Part shown: positions 27,401 to 36,345 of the stretch, in pieces | Layout: each line of letters starts with the position of its first letter | How positions within the stretch are numbered: the stretch's first letter is position 1 | Origin: Myxococcales bacterium | Lineage (GTDB): Bacteria > Myxococcota_A > Bradymonadia > UBA7976 > UBA1532 | Reading direction: 5' to 3' | Assembly: GCA_020633435.1 (NCBI GenBank) | Contig: JACKDP010000003.1 | Span: forward strand, 744,001 to 808,000 | DNA length: 64,000 bases | The notes under the pieces: model-generated | Database searches by the model: none | Seen by the model: only the letters and a program-made list of their open reading frames with translations | Told to the model about the DNA's origin: nothing | Translations under genes and position numbers: made by a program

Positions 27401-27715
27401 ATGGAGATCACCAGCCAGGTGCCTGGGCCAGTGCCGCCAGCGCTCATGGAGAGCGCCGCGAGCGGCATCCACCCGCTCTTTGATCCGCCCGCCATCCGAC
27501 GCGCCTTCGCGCGGCTGCGGCAGGGGCTCCTCAGCCAGCCCGCGCTCATGGACGCCCACCAGGCCCTCCGCTACCTCGCCCGCTTCGAGCGGCTCGACGA
27601 GAAGCGCGCCTACCTGGCCGTCCTCCCGGAGGACACGGTGGATGTGCTGGTCTACCTGTACTTCCGCTCAGTGGACGCCTGGATCGCCCGCCAGCAGGGC
27701 ATCTCCATCCACTGA
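27401..27715 (+). CDS. small soluble protein of unknown function
   Basis: 104 aa from ATG 27401, 57 bases after dapB. The protein is helical in the C-terminal two thirds (IRRAFARLRQGLLSQP, ALRYLARFERLDEKRAYLAV, TVDVLVYLYFRSVDAWIA). It has no signal peptide, transmembrane helix or cysteines. The last 48 bases overlap the 3' end of the convergent propeller gene. A plausible promoter lies at 27340-27368, so it need not be part of the dap operon. No family recognised. Confidence 0.7.
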   Translation: MEITSQVPGPVPPALMESAASGIHPLFDPPAIRRAFARLRQGLLSQPALMDAHQALRYLARFERLDEKRAYLAVLPEDTVDVLVYLYFRSVDAWIARQQGISIH

Positions 27716-29137
27716 CACCAGGCCCCCGCGCGTCCCGATCCACAGCCGGCCGCCCACCCGGGCCGCCGCCGTGACGTCGTCGGAGGGCAGGTCGTCCCGC
27801 CGCGCCACGCCGCCCGCCTCCGCGATGCGCAGCCCATCCCCCAGGGTGCTGACGACCAGGCGCCCGCCCACCCGGGCCAGGCCCGCCGGGTTCACCCAGA
27901 GCCGCTCCATGCCCGGCACCGGCGCGCCGTCCCCGGCCGGGGTCAGCCGGTGCACGCCCGCGTCGTACGTCCCCGCCAGCATGGCGTCGCCCTCGGGCAG
28001 CAGCGCGTTGACCCAGTCATGGGGGAGCTGCCCGCGGGCGTGATCGTAGATCGTCAATGATCCTGCGGCGATGCGCGCGGCCCCCGCGTCCGTGCCCGCC
28101 CAGACGGCCCCGTCCTCGGCCACCGCCACCGCGTACACGATGCGCCCGGGCAGGCCGCGCGCCCGATCCCAGACCTGCACCCCCGCGGGCCCGAAGCCGG
28201 CGAGGCCCTGGCTGGTCGCCACCCAGAGCGTCCCGTCCGCCCCGGCCGCCAGGCCGTTGACGTGGTCGGAGGGCAGCGCCACCGGCGCCCGGCGGACGAC
28301 GCCGTCCAGGCCCAGCTTGAAGAGGCCGCGGGGGGTGGCGATCCACAGCCCGTCCGCCCGGGGCAGCAGCGCGTTGATGAAGCGGGGGCTGCCGGGCACC
28401 GGCGCGAAGCCAGCGCCCTCCTGGCGCGCCAGGCCCGCGTCGAAGGTGCCCACGTAGAGCGCGCCGCCGAACCCGGCGAGGGCCGTCACATGGCCCGAGG
28501 GCAGGCCCGACGCGGGCGCCGCGGCCCCCAGGGCGCAGGCCGCGCCCGGCGGCCGGGGCGCCCAGGCCCCCGCCGGCCCGCGCCGGAAGCAGCCGGCGAA
28601 CACCCGCCGGGCCACCCGCTCGACCCGGCGACCGGTCACCCGCCACCAGCCGTACGGCCCCACGCCCACCTCGACGTGGTCACCCTCGACGGCCAGCGCC
28701 GTGATGCCCTGCGCCCCCAGGACGCGGTGCTTCACCGGCTCGGCCCGGCGCCCCGCGGCGCGCCACAGGCCCCGCGTCCCCAGGCCGATCCAGACCGCCT
28801 CCGGCGTGGCGGCCAGGGCCAGCACCCCGTCCGCCGGCAGCCCCTCGATGCGGGTGAAGTGCCCGTCATCGAAGCGAAAAGCGCCCGCGGCCCGGAAGCC
28901 CGCCACCAGCACGTCCCCCTGCACGGCCAGCGCCGTCGGGAAGGGACCGGGCAGCCCGTCGCAGGGGGTCAGGCGCCGGTCACCCAGCTCCAGCGCCCCC
29001 TCCCGGGCCCGGACGCGCTGGCCGCGCCAGGTGACCTCGGCCACCACGGGACCCTCGGGCACCACGCAGCGGGCCACCCCGCCGCCGACGTCGCCGGCCC
29101 CCAGCAGGCCCAGCACCAGCGCGACCAGCCAGCTCAT
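27668..29137 (-). CDS. exported beta-propeller protein, ligand-sensor type
   Basis: 489 aa from ATG 29137, whose first base pair overlaps the previous gene's stop (TGATG-type coupling). A short hydrophobic N-terminus (MSWLVALVLGLLGAGDVGGG) is probably a signal peptide. The rest repeats a blade motif of the two-component-regulator-propeller type, such as LPSDHVNGLAAGADGTLWVATSQGLAGF, LPGRIVYAVAVAEDGAVWAG and LPHDWVNALLPEGDAM. At least eight such blades are visible. The protein ends without any kinase domain, so it is a stand-alone propeller. It is the last gene of the VWA/VIT-VWA operon. A periplasmic sensing or scaffold role is inferred. Confidence 0.85.
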   Translation of the reverse strand: MSWLVALVLGLLGAGDVGGGVARCVVPEGPVVAEVTWRGQRVRAREGALELGDRRLTPCDGLPGPFPTALAVQGDVLVAGFRAAGAFRFDDGHFTRIEGLPADGVLALAATPEAVWIGLGTRGLWRAAGRRAEPVKHRVLGAQGITALAVEGDHVEVGVGPYGWWRVTGRRVERVARRVFAGCFRRGPAGAWAPRPPGAACALGAAAPASGLPSGHVTALAGFGGALYVGTFDAGLARQEGAGFAPVPGSPRFINALLPRADGLWIATPRGLFKLGLDGVVRRAPVALPSDHVNGLAAGADGTLWVATSQGLAGFGPAGVQVWDRARGLPGRIVYAVAVAEDGAVWAGTDAGAARIAAGSLTIYDHARGQLPHDWVNALLPEGDAMLAGTYDAGVHRLTPAGDGAPVPGMERLWVNPAGLARVGGRLVVSTLGDGLRIAEAGGVARRDDLPSDDVTAAARVGGRLWIGTRGGLVSVDGDALLAGDPGVH

Positions 29138-31395
29138 CACTGCACCTCGATCCAGAGCCGCGCCTCGGTGGTGTTCCGGGCGTAGTCCATGACCACCAGC
29201 TTCACGGCGTGCTTGCCGGGGGGCAGCTCCACCGGCACCTTGCCGCTCCACACATCCGCGGCGTCCTCGCGGGTGAGGATCCACACCTCGCCGCCCACCG
29301 AGACCTGCACCTGCTTCACGTCGAGCGGGTCGGGATCGATGCGGTCGCCGCCCTTGCCGGCCGGCACCTCGGGCCGCACCGGCCGGGCCACCAGCGCCAG
29401 GGTGTCCCCGGCGGCGACGGGCCCGTCATCCCCCTCGCGGGTGAGCTCGAAGGGCGGCATCTCGCTGTCCACGCGGAAGAAGAGCGCCCCGCGGCAGGCC
29501 GCGCCCCCCTGGCCCTCCACGAAGACGCGGGCGCGGTACAGCCCGTCCTCGACGCCACGGGGCACCAGGAACCGCCCGAGCCACAGGCCCTCCTCGTCGT
29601 CCCACGAGCAGGCCACCACCTCGCCCCAGGGCAGCACCGCGAAGACGGCCTTGGCGCTCGCCGGCGCCGCCACCCGGATCTCCGGATCCCCGGGCTTGAT
29701 GTGGTCGGGATCGAGGGAGTCGTTCATCACGTAGCCCGTGAAGCGCGTCGCCAGGCTGAACTGGGTGCCCAGCCCCCGGATCTCGGCGGCCACCACCTCG
29801 CGGGTCGGGGCGTCCTTCAGCGCGCGCCACTCCGCGTCCAGATCGGCCACCCGCAGGCGCGCCCACTCCACCGGCAGGCCCAGGTCGTCGCCGCCCGACC
29901 GCCAGACCACCGGCGCCGTCATCTCGACGTCGCGGCCGTACAGCGTGCCGGTCACCCGCACATAGGCCTCCCCCTGCACCCGCCCCAGCAGGCGGACGTG
30001 CTCCCCCACGGCGAGGCGGGCGGGCAGGGCGCCGTGGACGAGGTGCACGTCGTCGCCCAGCAGCTCGACGCTCAGGTCCTCGATGACGGGGGCCACCGCG
30101 AGCCGCGCCAGGGCCAGCACGGCCTCCTCACCGGCAGGGCCGTCGGGGATGAACCGCACGGAAACATTGGGGAAAATCGAGGCCAGCGCGGCCGTCCGAT
30201 GCGGGTAGTTGAAGTGCCCGACGACGACGCGGGCCTGGGCGAAGGCGGCGGAGTCCAGGTCGAGGCCGAAGGGATCCGCCCCGGTGGACCGCGCCGTGGG
30301 CTGCCCGTCCGTCAGCAGGACGAGCACGGCGTCGGGGCTGCCGGCCAGCCGCTCGGCGGCCGCGGCCAGCGCCCCCTCCAGATCCGACCGGCCGCCCGCC
30401 TTCAGGCCCTTCAGGAAGGCCCGGGCCCCGGCCGCGTCCTGGCTCAGCCCACCGAACGCCGACCGCACCTCGTCCGCGAAGGCGATGACCTCCACGCGAT
30501 CCGCCGCGGCCATGCCATCGATGAGGGCCAGCGCCCCCTCCCGCGCCCGCTTCAGGGGCAGGCCCGCCATGGAGAGCGAGGTGTCGATGACCACCACCAC
30601 GTCGCGCCCCTCCACCCGGCCCCCCAGGGGATCGTCGTTGAAGGCGAAGCGCGCCTCGACGTAGCCGGGCGTGCCGGGGGCCGGCAGGACGGCCCGGGCC
30701 GCCAGATCCAGGGGCTCGCTGTCCTGCCGCCAGCGCACCACCAGGTCGCGGGCCAGGCCCACGCCGCTGCGGCTCAGCCGGACGACGCGCCGGGTCGCGC
30801 CGGCGGCGCTGACGCGGGCGTCGGGCTGGTTCGGCGTGGCGACGGCGACGAGCGGGCGATCCCCGGCCAGCTGGACCTCCACGTCCAGGAGCGTCGCCGC
30901 CGGCGCCTCGCCCCCCCGGGGGAAGGCGTACGTCCGCTCGCTGCCCAGGGCCGAGAGCGTCTGCAGGTAGCGCAGCTCCACGCGGCGGCTGCCGCCGGCC
31001 GGGATGGCCGAGAGGGTCATGCGGAAGCGCGCCTCCTCCTCGTCGCTCTCGCCATGGGCCGCGCGCTCGCCGCGGTCGACGGCCCGGTCGTAGGCCTCGC
31101 GGGCTTCCTCCTTGCCGGTGGCCTTCGCGTCGACCTTCCGCCCGTCGCGCCACTCGGCGAAGCCCGTGACGGTCGCGTCGGCGGGCAGCGGGAACGAGAA
31201 GCTCGCCTCGACGGGCTGGGGCAGGTCGTTGACGAAGACCTGGGTCAGCGTGGTGCGGGCGACGTCCCCGTCCACCACCACGGCCACATGGCTGTAGGCC
31301 GCCCGCAGGGGGCCGCTGCCGGCGCGAGCGGCGCCCTGGGCGTGGGCGGCCATGGGCAGAAAGGCCAGCAAGATCAGGGTGATCAGCGTCTTCAT
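29137..31395 (-). CDS. VIT and von Willebrand A domain protein
   Basis: 752 aa, start ATG 31395 with a signal peptide (MKTLITLILLAFLPMAAHA). Residues about 30-150 are a VIT (inter-alpha-trypsin) domain: YSHVAVVVDGDVARTTLTQVFVND, VEASFSFPLPADA and the FRMTLSAIPAG region. A VWA domain follows with MIDAS motif DTSLS in VVVIDTSLSM, then LVLLTDGQPT. Later domains are beta-rich, ending in an Ig-like domain (VKLVVMDYARN). VIT-VWA proteins are mostly extracytoplasmic adhesion or protein-interaction factors that bind a divalent metal. The gene is coupled at both ends by overlapping stop/start codons and so forms one operon with the other VWA gene and the propeller. The upstream in-frame extension to 34974 on this strand is not part of it. 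Confidence 0.93.
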   Translation of the reverse strand: MKTLITLILLAFLPMAAHAQGAARAGSGPLRAAYSHVAVVVDGDVARTTLTQVFVNDLPQPVEASFSFPLPADATVTGFAEWRDGRKVDAKATGKEEAREAYDRAVDRGERAAHGESDEEEARFRMTLSAIPAGGSRRVELRYLQTLSALGSERTYAFPRGGEAPAATLLDVEVQLAGDRPLVAVATPNQPDARVSAAGATRRVVRLSRSGVGLARDLVVRWRQDSEPLDLAARAVLPAPGTPGYVEARFAFNDDPLGGRVEGRDVVVVIDTSLSMAGLPLKRAREGALALIDGMAAADRVEVIAFADEVRSAFGGLSQDAAGARAFLKGLKAGGRSDLEGALAAAAERLAGSPDAVLVLLTDGQPTARSTGADPFGLDLDSAAFAQARVVVGHFNYPHRTAALASIFPNVSVRFIPDGPAGEEAVLALARLAVAPVIEDLSVELLGDDVHLVHGALPARLAVGEHVRLLGRVQGEAYVRVTGTLYGRDVEMTAPVVWRSGGDDLGLPVEWARLRVADLDAEWRALKDAPTREVVAAEIRGLGTQFSLATRFTGYVMNDSLDPDHIKPGDPEIRVAAPASAKAVFAVLPWGEVVACSWDDEEGLWLGRFLVPRGVEDGLYRARVFVEGQGGAACRGALFFRVDSEMPPFELTREGDDGPVAAGDTLALVARPVRPEVPAGKGGDRIDPDPLDVKQVQVSVGGEVWILTREDAADVWSGKVPVELPPGKHAVKLVVMDYARNTTEARLWIEVQ

Positions 31396-32453
31396 CACAG
31401 GGCTCCTTCGTCCGCGTCGCGGGCGACGACCGGGGTCTCGGCGGCGGGGATGCGCAGGAAGCGCACGCCGGGGGAGGCGGCGCGGACGAACGCGACGCGC
31501 ACGTCGCCCGCGGCGGACAGGTTGTCGAGATCCAGGCCGGCGTCCGCGCCGCCGAGGACCAGGATCTGCTCCTTGTCGAAGTCGAAGGCCGGGGGCGGGC
31601 CGCCGGCGGCGAGGCTCTGGTGGGCGGCCCAGAGGTCGGCCCAGGCCCCGGCGTCGCGGACGAGCCGGACGTGGGCGCCGATGAGGCCGGACGGGCCGGC
31701 GGGCACGGCCAGGGGCGTGGCCTCGACGGGCCGCCCCGCGAAGCCCACGCCCACGGCGTCGGAGTAGGCGCGAGCGCTGCCGCTCACCGCGGCGGCCAGG
31801 CTGTCGGCCCCGGCGGCGCCCGCGTCGCTCACATGGCCCGACTCGGCGCGGCGCCGCGGCCCGGCGTCGGCCAGCCGGAAGGGCCGGCCCTCGGACAGCC
31901 GCGCCACCTCCTCGAAGAAGCGCTGCCCGCTCGCCTCCATGCTGCCGCAGGCGATGGAGTGGATGACGATGCGGCGCTCGAGCGCCCGCAGCAGCACGTC
32001 CTCCAGCGGCGGCGTGTCCTTGTGGTGCGTCGGCTCGGCGTCGCCCACCAGGTACAGCAGCCGCAGCACGCCGGGCCGGTCGTCCCAGTCCAGCTCCTCC
32101 ACCCCCACCTGCAGCGCCTCCAGCACCGCCTCGGGGGTGTCGCCGCCGCCCTCGGCGCTGGTGGCCTCGAGGGCCTTCTTCATGGCGTCGATGTCGGCGG
32201 TGAAGCGCACCGTCTGGGTCAGGAAGCTGTCCCCTCGATCCCGGTAGCGCACGAGGGCGAAGCGGACCTGGGGCCGGGGATCCCCCTCGGCCAGATCGTG
32301 GGCGATGGCGTTGATGCGGCTGCGGGCCTCGCTGATCCACGGCCCCATGGAGCCGGTGGCGTCGAGCACGAAGGCGACGTCGATGCGGGGTGGCTCCGCC
32401 GCGCGGGCCGCGGGGGCGGCGAGCAGCAGGAGCAGGGCGAGCAGGCGAAACAT
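31395..32453 (-). CDS. exported von Willebrand A domain protein
   Basis: 352 aa. ATG 32453 is preceded by AAGGAGG at an ideal distance and starts a signal peptide (MFRLLALLLLLAAPAARAA). The VWA domain begins immediately after it, with a MIDAS DATGSM (DxTxS) and VLRLLYLVGDAEPTHH. The C-terminal 130 residues form a separate beta-rich segment (ILVLGGADAGLDLDNLSAAGD). It is the first gene of a three-gene operon. The stop overlaps the VIT-VWA start. A double palindrome and probable promoters lie in the 217-base gap to the divergent RND gene. Confidence 0.9.
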   Translation of the reverse strand: MFRLLALLLLLAAPAARAAEPPRIDVAFVLDATGSMGPWISEARSRINAIAHDLAEGDPRPQVRFALVRYRDRGDSFLTQTVRFTADIDAMKKALEATSAEGGGDTPEAVLEALQVGVEELDWDDRPGVLRLLYLVGDAEPTHHKDTPPLEDVLLRALERRIVIHSIACGSMEASGQRFFEEVARLSEGRPFRLADAGPRRRAESGHVSDAGAAGADSLAAAVSGSARAYSDAVGVGFAGRPVEATPLAVPAGPSGLIGAHVRLVRDAGAWADLWAAHQSLAAGGPPPAFDFDKEQILVLGGADAGLDLDNLSAAGDVRVAFVRAASPGVRFLRIPAAETPVVARDADEGAL

Positions 32454-32557
32454 GGACTCTTCCTCCTTGGCGTGGGCGAACGAGCCCGATTTCAAGGAGC
32501 GGGCCAACGCCCGAAGTGCCCGTAGAAAGCCGCTCTCGGCCCGGAGGGTGAAACTCG

Positions 32558-32595
32558 ATCCACGATTCGTAAAATCGTGGATGCGATTTATCGCA
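32558..32595. promoter_or_regulatory. two adjoining palindromes between divergent VWA and RND genes (operator candidate)
   Basis: ATCCACGATT (32558-32567) and AATCGTGGAT (32573-32582) are a perfect 10-bp inverted repeat with a five-base centre. Its last base starts a second perfect palindrome, TGCGAT-TT-ATCGCA (32582-32595). The surrounding DNA is A/T-richer than the genome. The site is centred between two divergently transcribed genes, which is where a shared regulator would bind. Confidence 0.55.
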
Positions 32596-32670
32596 GTTTG
32601 GGCCCGTGGCTCGCCAGCCGCCGATCACAGGGCCGTTCTGCCCCACGGGCGGGCGTGGTACGCCAGGGCC

Positions 32671-34800
32671 ATGGCCTCCCTGCGCACCGCTGTCTGCACG
32701 GGCCTCCTGGCCCTGCTCGGCCTCGCCGGCGCCCTCGCGCCCCGGCCCGTGGTCGACAACGCCGTCACCGGCTGGCTCGACGCCGACCGCCCGGAGGCCC
32801 GCGACTACGCGCGGTTCCAGCGCCTCTTCGGCACCGACGAGGTCTACGTCGTCACCCTCGAGGGCCCCGACGCCCTGGCCCTGCTGGCGCGGGCCCGCGA
32901 CGTCGAGGCCGTCTTCGCCGCCGATCCCGTCATCGAGCACGTCATCGGCCCGGCCGCCGTCTGGCCGGACGTCGTCGACCTCGCCCTCGATCCCGATCTC
33001 GGCGGCCCCGCCGAGCTGGCCCGCCTGGCCCCGCGGTTCGCCTCCCCGCTCGGGCGGGCCCTGCCCCTCTTCGCGCCACCCCGGGCCACCGTCATCGCCC
33101 TGAGCCGCGTCTGCCCGCCCGCCGCCCGCGCCGCCCTGGATGGCCGCCTGGAGGCCCAGCGCGCCGCCGCCGCGGCCGCCGGCCAGACGCTGCACGTCGC
33201 CGGCAACCCTGCGCTGAACCTGGCCCTCGACCGCGCGGGCCAGGCCGTCCAGACCACGGCGTTGCCGCTGCTCGTCGGCGTCTGCGTCATCGTGCTGCTG
33301 CTCGCCACCCGCAGCCCCCGCCAGGTCCTCGCGGCCCTCGCCCCCGTCGGCCTGGGCGTCCTGGCCACCGACGCCGCCCTCGGGCTCCTCGGCCAGCCCA
33401 CCAACCTGCTCGTCGACATCGCGAAGCCGCTGATCTTCGTGCTCTTGCTGGCGTCGGCCCTGCACGTCCTGATCGCCTTCCAGCAGCGCCGCCACCAGGG
33501 GCAGCCGCCCGAGGCCGCGGCCTGGGGCGCCGCGGGCGAGAAGGCCCGGGGCGTCGGCCTGGCCCTGGCGACGACGGCCATCGGCTTCGGCAGCCTGGCC
33601 CTCGCCCCCGTGCGCCCCATCCAGGTCTTCGGCCTGCTCGCCGCGGGGGGCCTCGCCCTCGGCGCGGGCCTCGTCCTGCTCGGCGTGCCCGCCCTGCTGG
33701 CCCTGACCCGCGCTGGCCCGGGCCGCCCCCCGGCCGCCGGCGGCGGGCTGGCCGCGCGCCTCATCGGCGTCGGCGCCCGGCGCCGCGTGCCCGTCATCGT
33801 CGTGGCCCTGGGCGTCGTCGCCGCCGGCGTCGCCGCCTGGCCCCACCTGGCCACCGATCCCCACGCCATCCGCTACTTCCCCGCCGACCACCCCCTGCGC
33901 CGCGACTACGCCGCCATCGAGGCCCAGGGCCTCGGCCTCGCCACCGTCGAGGTCGTCATCGAGGCCGACGCCGATCTGCTCGGCACCCCCGCGTCGCGGG
34001 CCCGTCTGGCGGCGTTCGAGGCCACCCTCGCCGCCCTGCCCGGCGTGCAGCGCGCCCTCGGCCCGACGCTGCTGCTGCGGGAGGGCAGCGTGCAGGCCGG
34101 CGGCCCCGACGCCGTACCCGAGGGGCCCATCCTGGCCGACGTGCGCGCCGCCCCCGCCCTGGCCGCCGTGCTCACCCCCGATGGCCGCGCCGCCCGCGTG
34201 TCGCTCCTGATCGGCACCCTCGACGCTGCCGGCCTGGCCCGCCTCGGGGCCGAGGTCCGCGCCGCCTGGGATCCGCGCGGCGGAAGTCTTTTGATCACGG
34301 GTAATTACGGCCTGCTGCTGGCCACCCAGGCTGGCCTGCTGGCCACGCTGCAGCAGAGCCTGCTGTGGACGGCCCTGCTCATCGAGCTGGTCATCCTGCT
34401 CGTGCTGCGCTCGCCCCGGCTGGCCCTCGTGGCCGTGCTGCCCAACGCCGTGCCCGTGGCCTTCGGCTTCGCCTTCATGGCCGTGGCCGGGCTGCCCCTC
34501 GACGTCGGCACCTGCATGACCGCCGCGGTGGCCCTGGGCATCGCCGTCGACGACACCCTGCACCTGCTCGTGGCCTGGCAGCGCCACCCCGACCTGGGCG
34601 CCATCGGGCGCGGCACCGGGCGCGCCCTGCTGCACAGCTCCCTGGTCATCGGCGCGGGCTTCGCCGTGCTGCTCGTCTCGGACTTCGGCCCCACCCGCAG
34701 CTTCGGCCTGCTCTGCGCGCTGGCGATGGCTACCGCGGTGCTGGCCGACCTGCTGGTGGTGCCCGCCCTGCTCGGCGAGACCCGGCGGCCCCGAGGGTGA
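32671..34800 (+). CDS. RND/MMPL-family transporter
   Basis: 709 aa from ATG 32671. The protein has two homologous halves, each with one N-terminal helix, a large periplasmic loop and five further helices. The first half contains LPLLVGVCVIVLLLATRSP and LALATTAIGFGSLALAPV. The second repeats this with LLIELVILLVLRSP and AVALGIAVDDTLHLLVAW, where Asp-Asp in the fourth helix resembles the proton-relay Asp of MMPL proteins. Such transporters move lipids or hydrophobic molecules such as hopanoids and use the proton gradient. No membrane-fusion partner is nearby. It is divergent from the VWA operon and shares the palindromic operator region. Confidence 0.88.
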   Translation: MASLRTAVCTGLLALLGLAGALAPRPVVDNAVTGWLDADRPEARDYARFQRLFGTDEVYVVTLEGPDALALLARARDVEAVFAADPVIEHVIGPAAVWPDVVDLALDPDLGGPAELARLAPRFASPLGRALPLFAPPRATVIALSRVCPPAARAALDGRLEAQRAAAAAAGQTLHVAGNPALNLALDRAGQAVQTTALPLLVGVCVIVLLLATRSPRQVLAALAPVGLGVLATDAALGLLGQPTNLLVDIAKPLIFVLLLASALHVLIAFQQRRHQGQPPEAAAWGAAGEKARGVGLALATTAIGFGSLALAPVRPIQVFGLLAAGGLALGAGLVLLGVPALLALTRAGPGRPPAAGGGLAARLIGVGARRRVPVIVVALGVVAAGVAAWPHLATDPHAIRYFPADHPLRRDYAAIEAQGLGLATVEVVIEADADLLGTPASRARLAAFEATLAALPGVQRALGPTLLLREGSVQAGGPDAVPEGPILADVRAAPALAAVLTPDGRAARVSLLIGTLDAAGLARLGAEVRAAWDPRGGSLLITGNYGLLLATQAGLLATLQQSLLWTALLIELVILLVLRSPRLALVAVLPNAVPVAFGFAFMAVAGLPLDVGTCMTAAVALGIAVDDTLHLLVAWQRHPDLGAIGRGTGRALLHSSLVIGAGFAVLLVSDFGPTRSFGLLCALAMATAVLADLLVVPALLGETRRPRG

Positions 34801-34837
34801 TAGGTTGAGGCCGGCCGCGTGCAGGGGAGAGTGGGGG

Positions 34838-35167
34838 ATGCGCAGGGGAGCAGCGCTGATTTTCTGTTGGCTGTCGTGGGGTTGCACGCCCGAGATCCAC
34901 TTCGACAACCCCTGTGACCCCGCCAACGGGGCCATCTGCGTGGACGGCGGCGCCGACGCCGGCCCCGACGCCACGCCGTCCCCGGACGCCGCGAAGCCGC
35001 GGCCCGACCGCGGCCCGCGCCCCTGGCTGGAGGTCCTGCTCTACACGTTCTTCCAGGTGGGCACCTGGTCCCAGGAGCTCCAGGCGCGCCAGCACCTGCT
35101 GCTCGAGATCAAGCGTGGCCGACGCGGGCTGCGTCGCCGCGCCCGAGCGGTGCAACGATCAGGATGA
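34838..35167 (+). CDS. N-terminal part of a frameshifted MopE-type lipoprotein
   Basis: 110 aa in one frame. ATG 34838 opens a signal peptide with lipobox LSWGC, followed by an Asp/Gly/Ala/Pro linker (VDGGADAGPDATPSPDAAK) typical of myxobacterial lipoproteins. Codon third positions are G/C up to about 35112 and then become random (RGRRGLRRRARAVQ). From about 35115 the coding signature continues in the +1 frame. I therefore regard this and the next feature as one gene broken by a single-base indel near 35110-35117, either real or an assembly error. Confidence 0.7.
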   Translation: MRRGAALIFCWLSWGCTPEIHFDNPCDPANGAICVDGGADAGPDATPSPDAAKPRPDRGPRPWLEVLLYTFFQVGTWSQELQARQHLLLEIKRGRRGLRRRARAVQRSG

Positions 35168-36257
35168 CGACTGCGACGGCCGGGTGGACGAGGGCCTGGG
35201 CCTGGGCGACGCCTGCATGGCCGGCGTGGGCGACTGCGAGCGCGCTGGCCGCCAGCGCTGCGGCCGCGGCGAGGAGGTGGTCTGCGGCGCCGAGCCGGGC
35301 CAGCCCGAGGACGAGCGCTGCGACCGGCAGGACAACGACTGCGACGGTGTGATCGACGAGGACACCGAGGGCTTCGAGTGCGCCGCTGGCGTGGGGGCCT
35401 GCCGCCAGATCGGCGGCGTCCGCTGCCTGGCGGGCCGCGCCACCTGCGACGCGACGCCCGGCCCCGCCCGGGACGAGACCTGCAACGACGTCGACGACGA
35501 CTGTGACGGCGAGATCGACGAGGAGGCCGTCTGCGAGCGGTACCTCGTGGAGTCGTGCCGCGTCTTCATCGGCCACGCCGTCAACGTCCCCCCGCTCGAG
35601 GACGTCCTGCCCCCGTGGAACGGGTGCGGCTTCAACGGCGAGGACATCGACGGCGGCAACCGCTGCGTCTCGACCAGCGGCGACGAGCGCATGCACACGG
35701 CGCCCTTCAACCCCGCGCGGGACGGGACGACGCTCGTGGCCGGCTTCGCGTGCAGCGGCCGCGACCTGGCCCTGGACGCCTGGATGCAGCGCCACTGCGG
35801 GCTGGCGCTCGGGGTGAGCGCGGGGGCCGACCTCGCCGACGTCGACGTGGACGCCTGCCCCGCCGCCTGGCCCCTGGCGCGCGACGGCGATCCGCGCTGC
35901 GTCACCTCAGGGGGCGACGCCCTCTTCCACCCGCTCGTCCTCGACCGGACGCTCACCCCCCAGACGCTGCTGGGCCTGGCCTTCGGCTGCCAGGACGACG
36001 CCCACCCCGATCGGGTGGCCCGCCTCAACGCGGGCACCCGCGTCGACTGGATGGTGTTCACCGGCGACGCCCCCGTGCTCCAGTGCCGCCTGGTGCTCCC
36101 GCGGACGATGGATCCCGACGAGGCCTGCCGGCCCCGGGAGGCGGTGACGAGCGTCTGCGGCTTCAGCGAGGACGCCCCGGGCATGAGCCCGCTGGTGCCG
36201 CCCGGCCGCCTGGAGGCGTGCTGGGGGGTCGGCGCCGCCCTGCGGCTGGTGCCGTGA
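35115..36257 (+). CDS. C-terminal part of the frameshifted lipoprotein: MopE-type repeats plus beta domain
   Basis: About 380 aa starting around GTG 35115 in a frame one base ahead of the signal-peptide part. It carries three MopE-type units (CNDQDDDCDGRVDEG, CDRQDNDCDGVIDED, CNDVDDDCDGEIDEE) with intervening Cys-rich segments. The remaining 240 residues form two similar halves of about 100 residues, each with GDERMHTAPF- or GDALFHPLVL-like text and paired cysteines. On its own it lacks any signal peptide. The intact product would be a surface lipoprotein. It follows the RND gene and precedes suf with no obvious functional link. Confidence 0.75.
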   Translation: MADAGCVAAPERCNDQDDDCDGRVDEGLGLGDACMAGVGDCERAGRQRCGRGEEVVCGAEPGQPEDERCDRQDNDCDGVIDEDTEGFECAAGVGACRQIGGVRCLAGRATCDATPGPARDETCNDVDDDCDGEIDEEAVCERYLVESCRVFIGHAVNVPPLEDVLPPWNGCGFNGEDIDGGNRCVSTSGDERMHTAPFNPARDGTTLVAGFACSGRDLALDAWMQRHCGLALGVSAGADLADVDVDACPAAWPLARDGDPRCVTSGGDALFHPLVLDRTLTPQTLLGLAFGCQDDAHPDRVARLNAGTRVDWMVFTGDAPVLQCRLVLPRTMDPDEACRPREAVTSVCGFSEDAPGMSPLVPPGRLEACWGVGAALRLVP

Positions 36258-36345
36258 GCGGGCCCAATCCGGGGCCCCACGCAACCCCAACCTTTACCTG
36301 CGCGTCAGAGTCTGGCAAAAGCGCCCGCGACCGCTGGGAGGCCTG

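Noticed and set aside
29137..34974. 1945-codon frame on the minus strand
   Set aside because: Only the first 2259 bases from the stop (to 31395) are a real gene. Upstream text is antisense to the RND gene and to the first VWA gene in another frame.
36258..36345. terminator or Rrf2-type operator before sufB
   Set aside because: GGGCCCAATCCGGGGCCC can fold, but no T-run follows and no recognisable Rrf2/IscR site is present.
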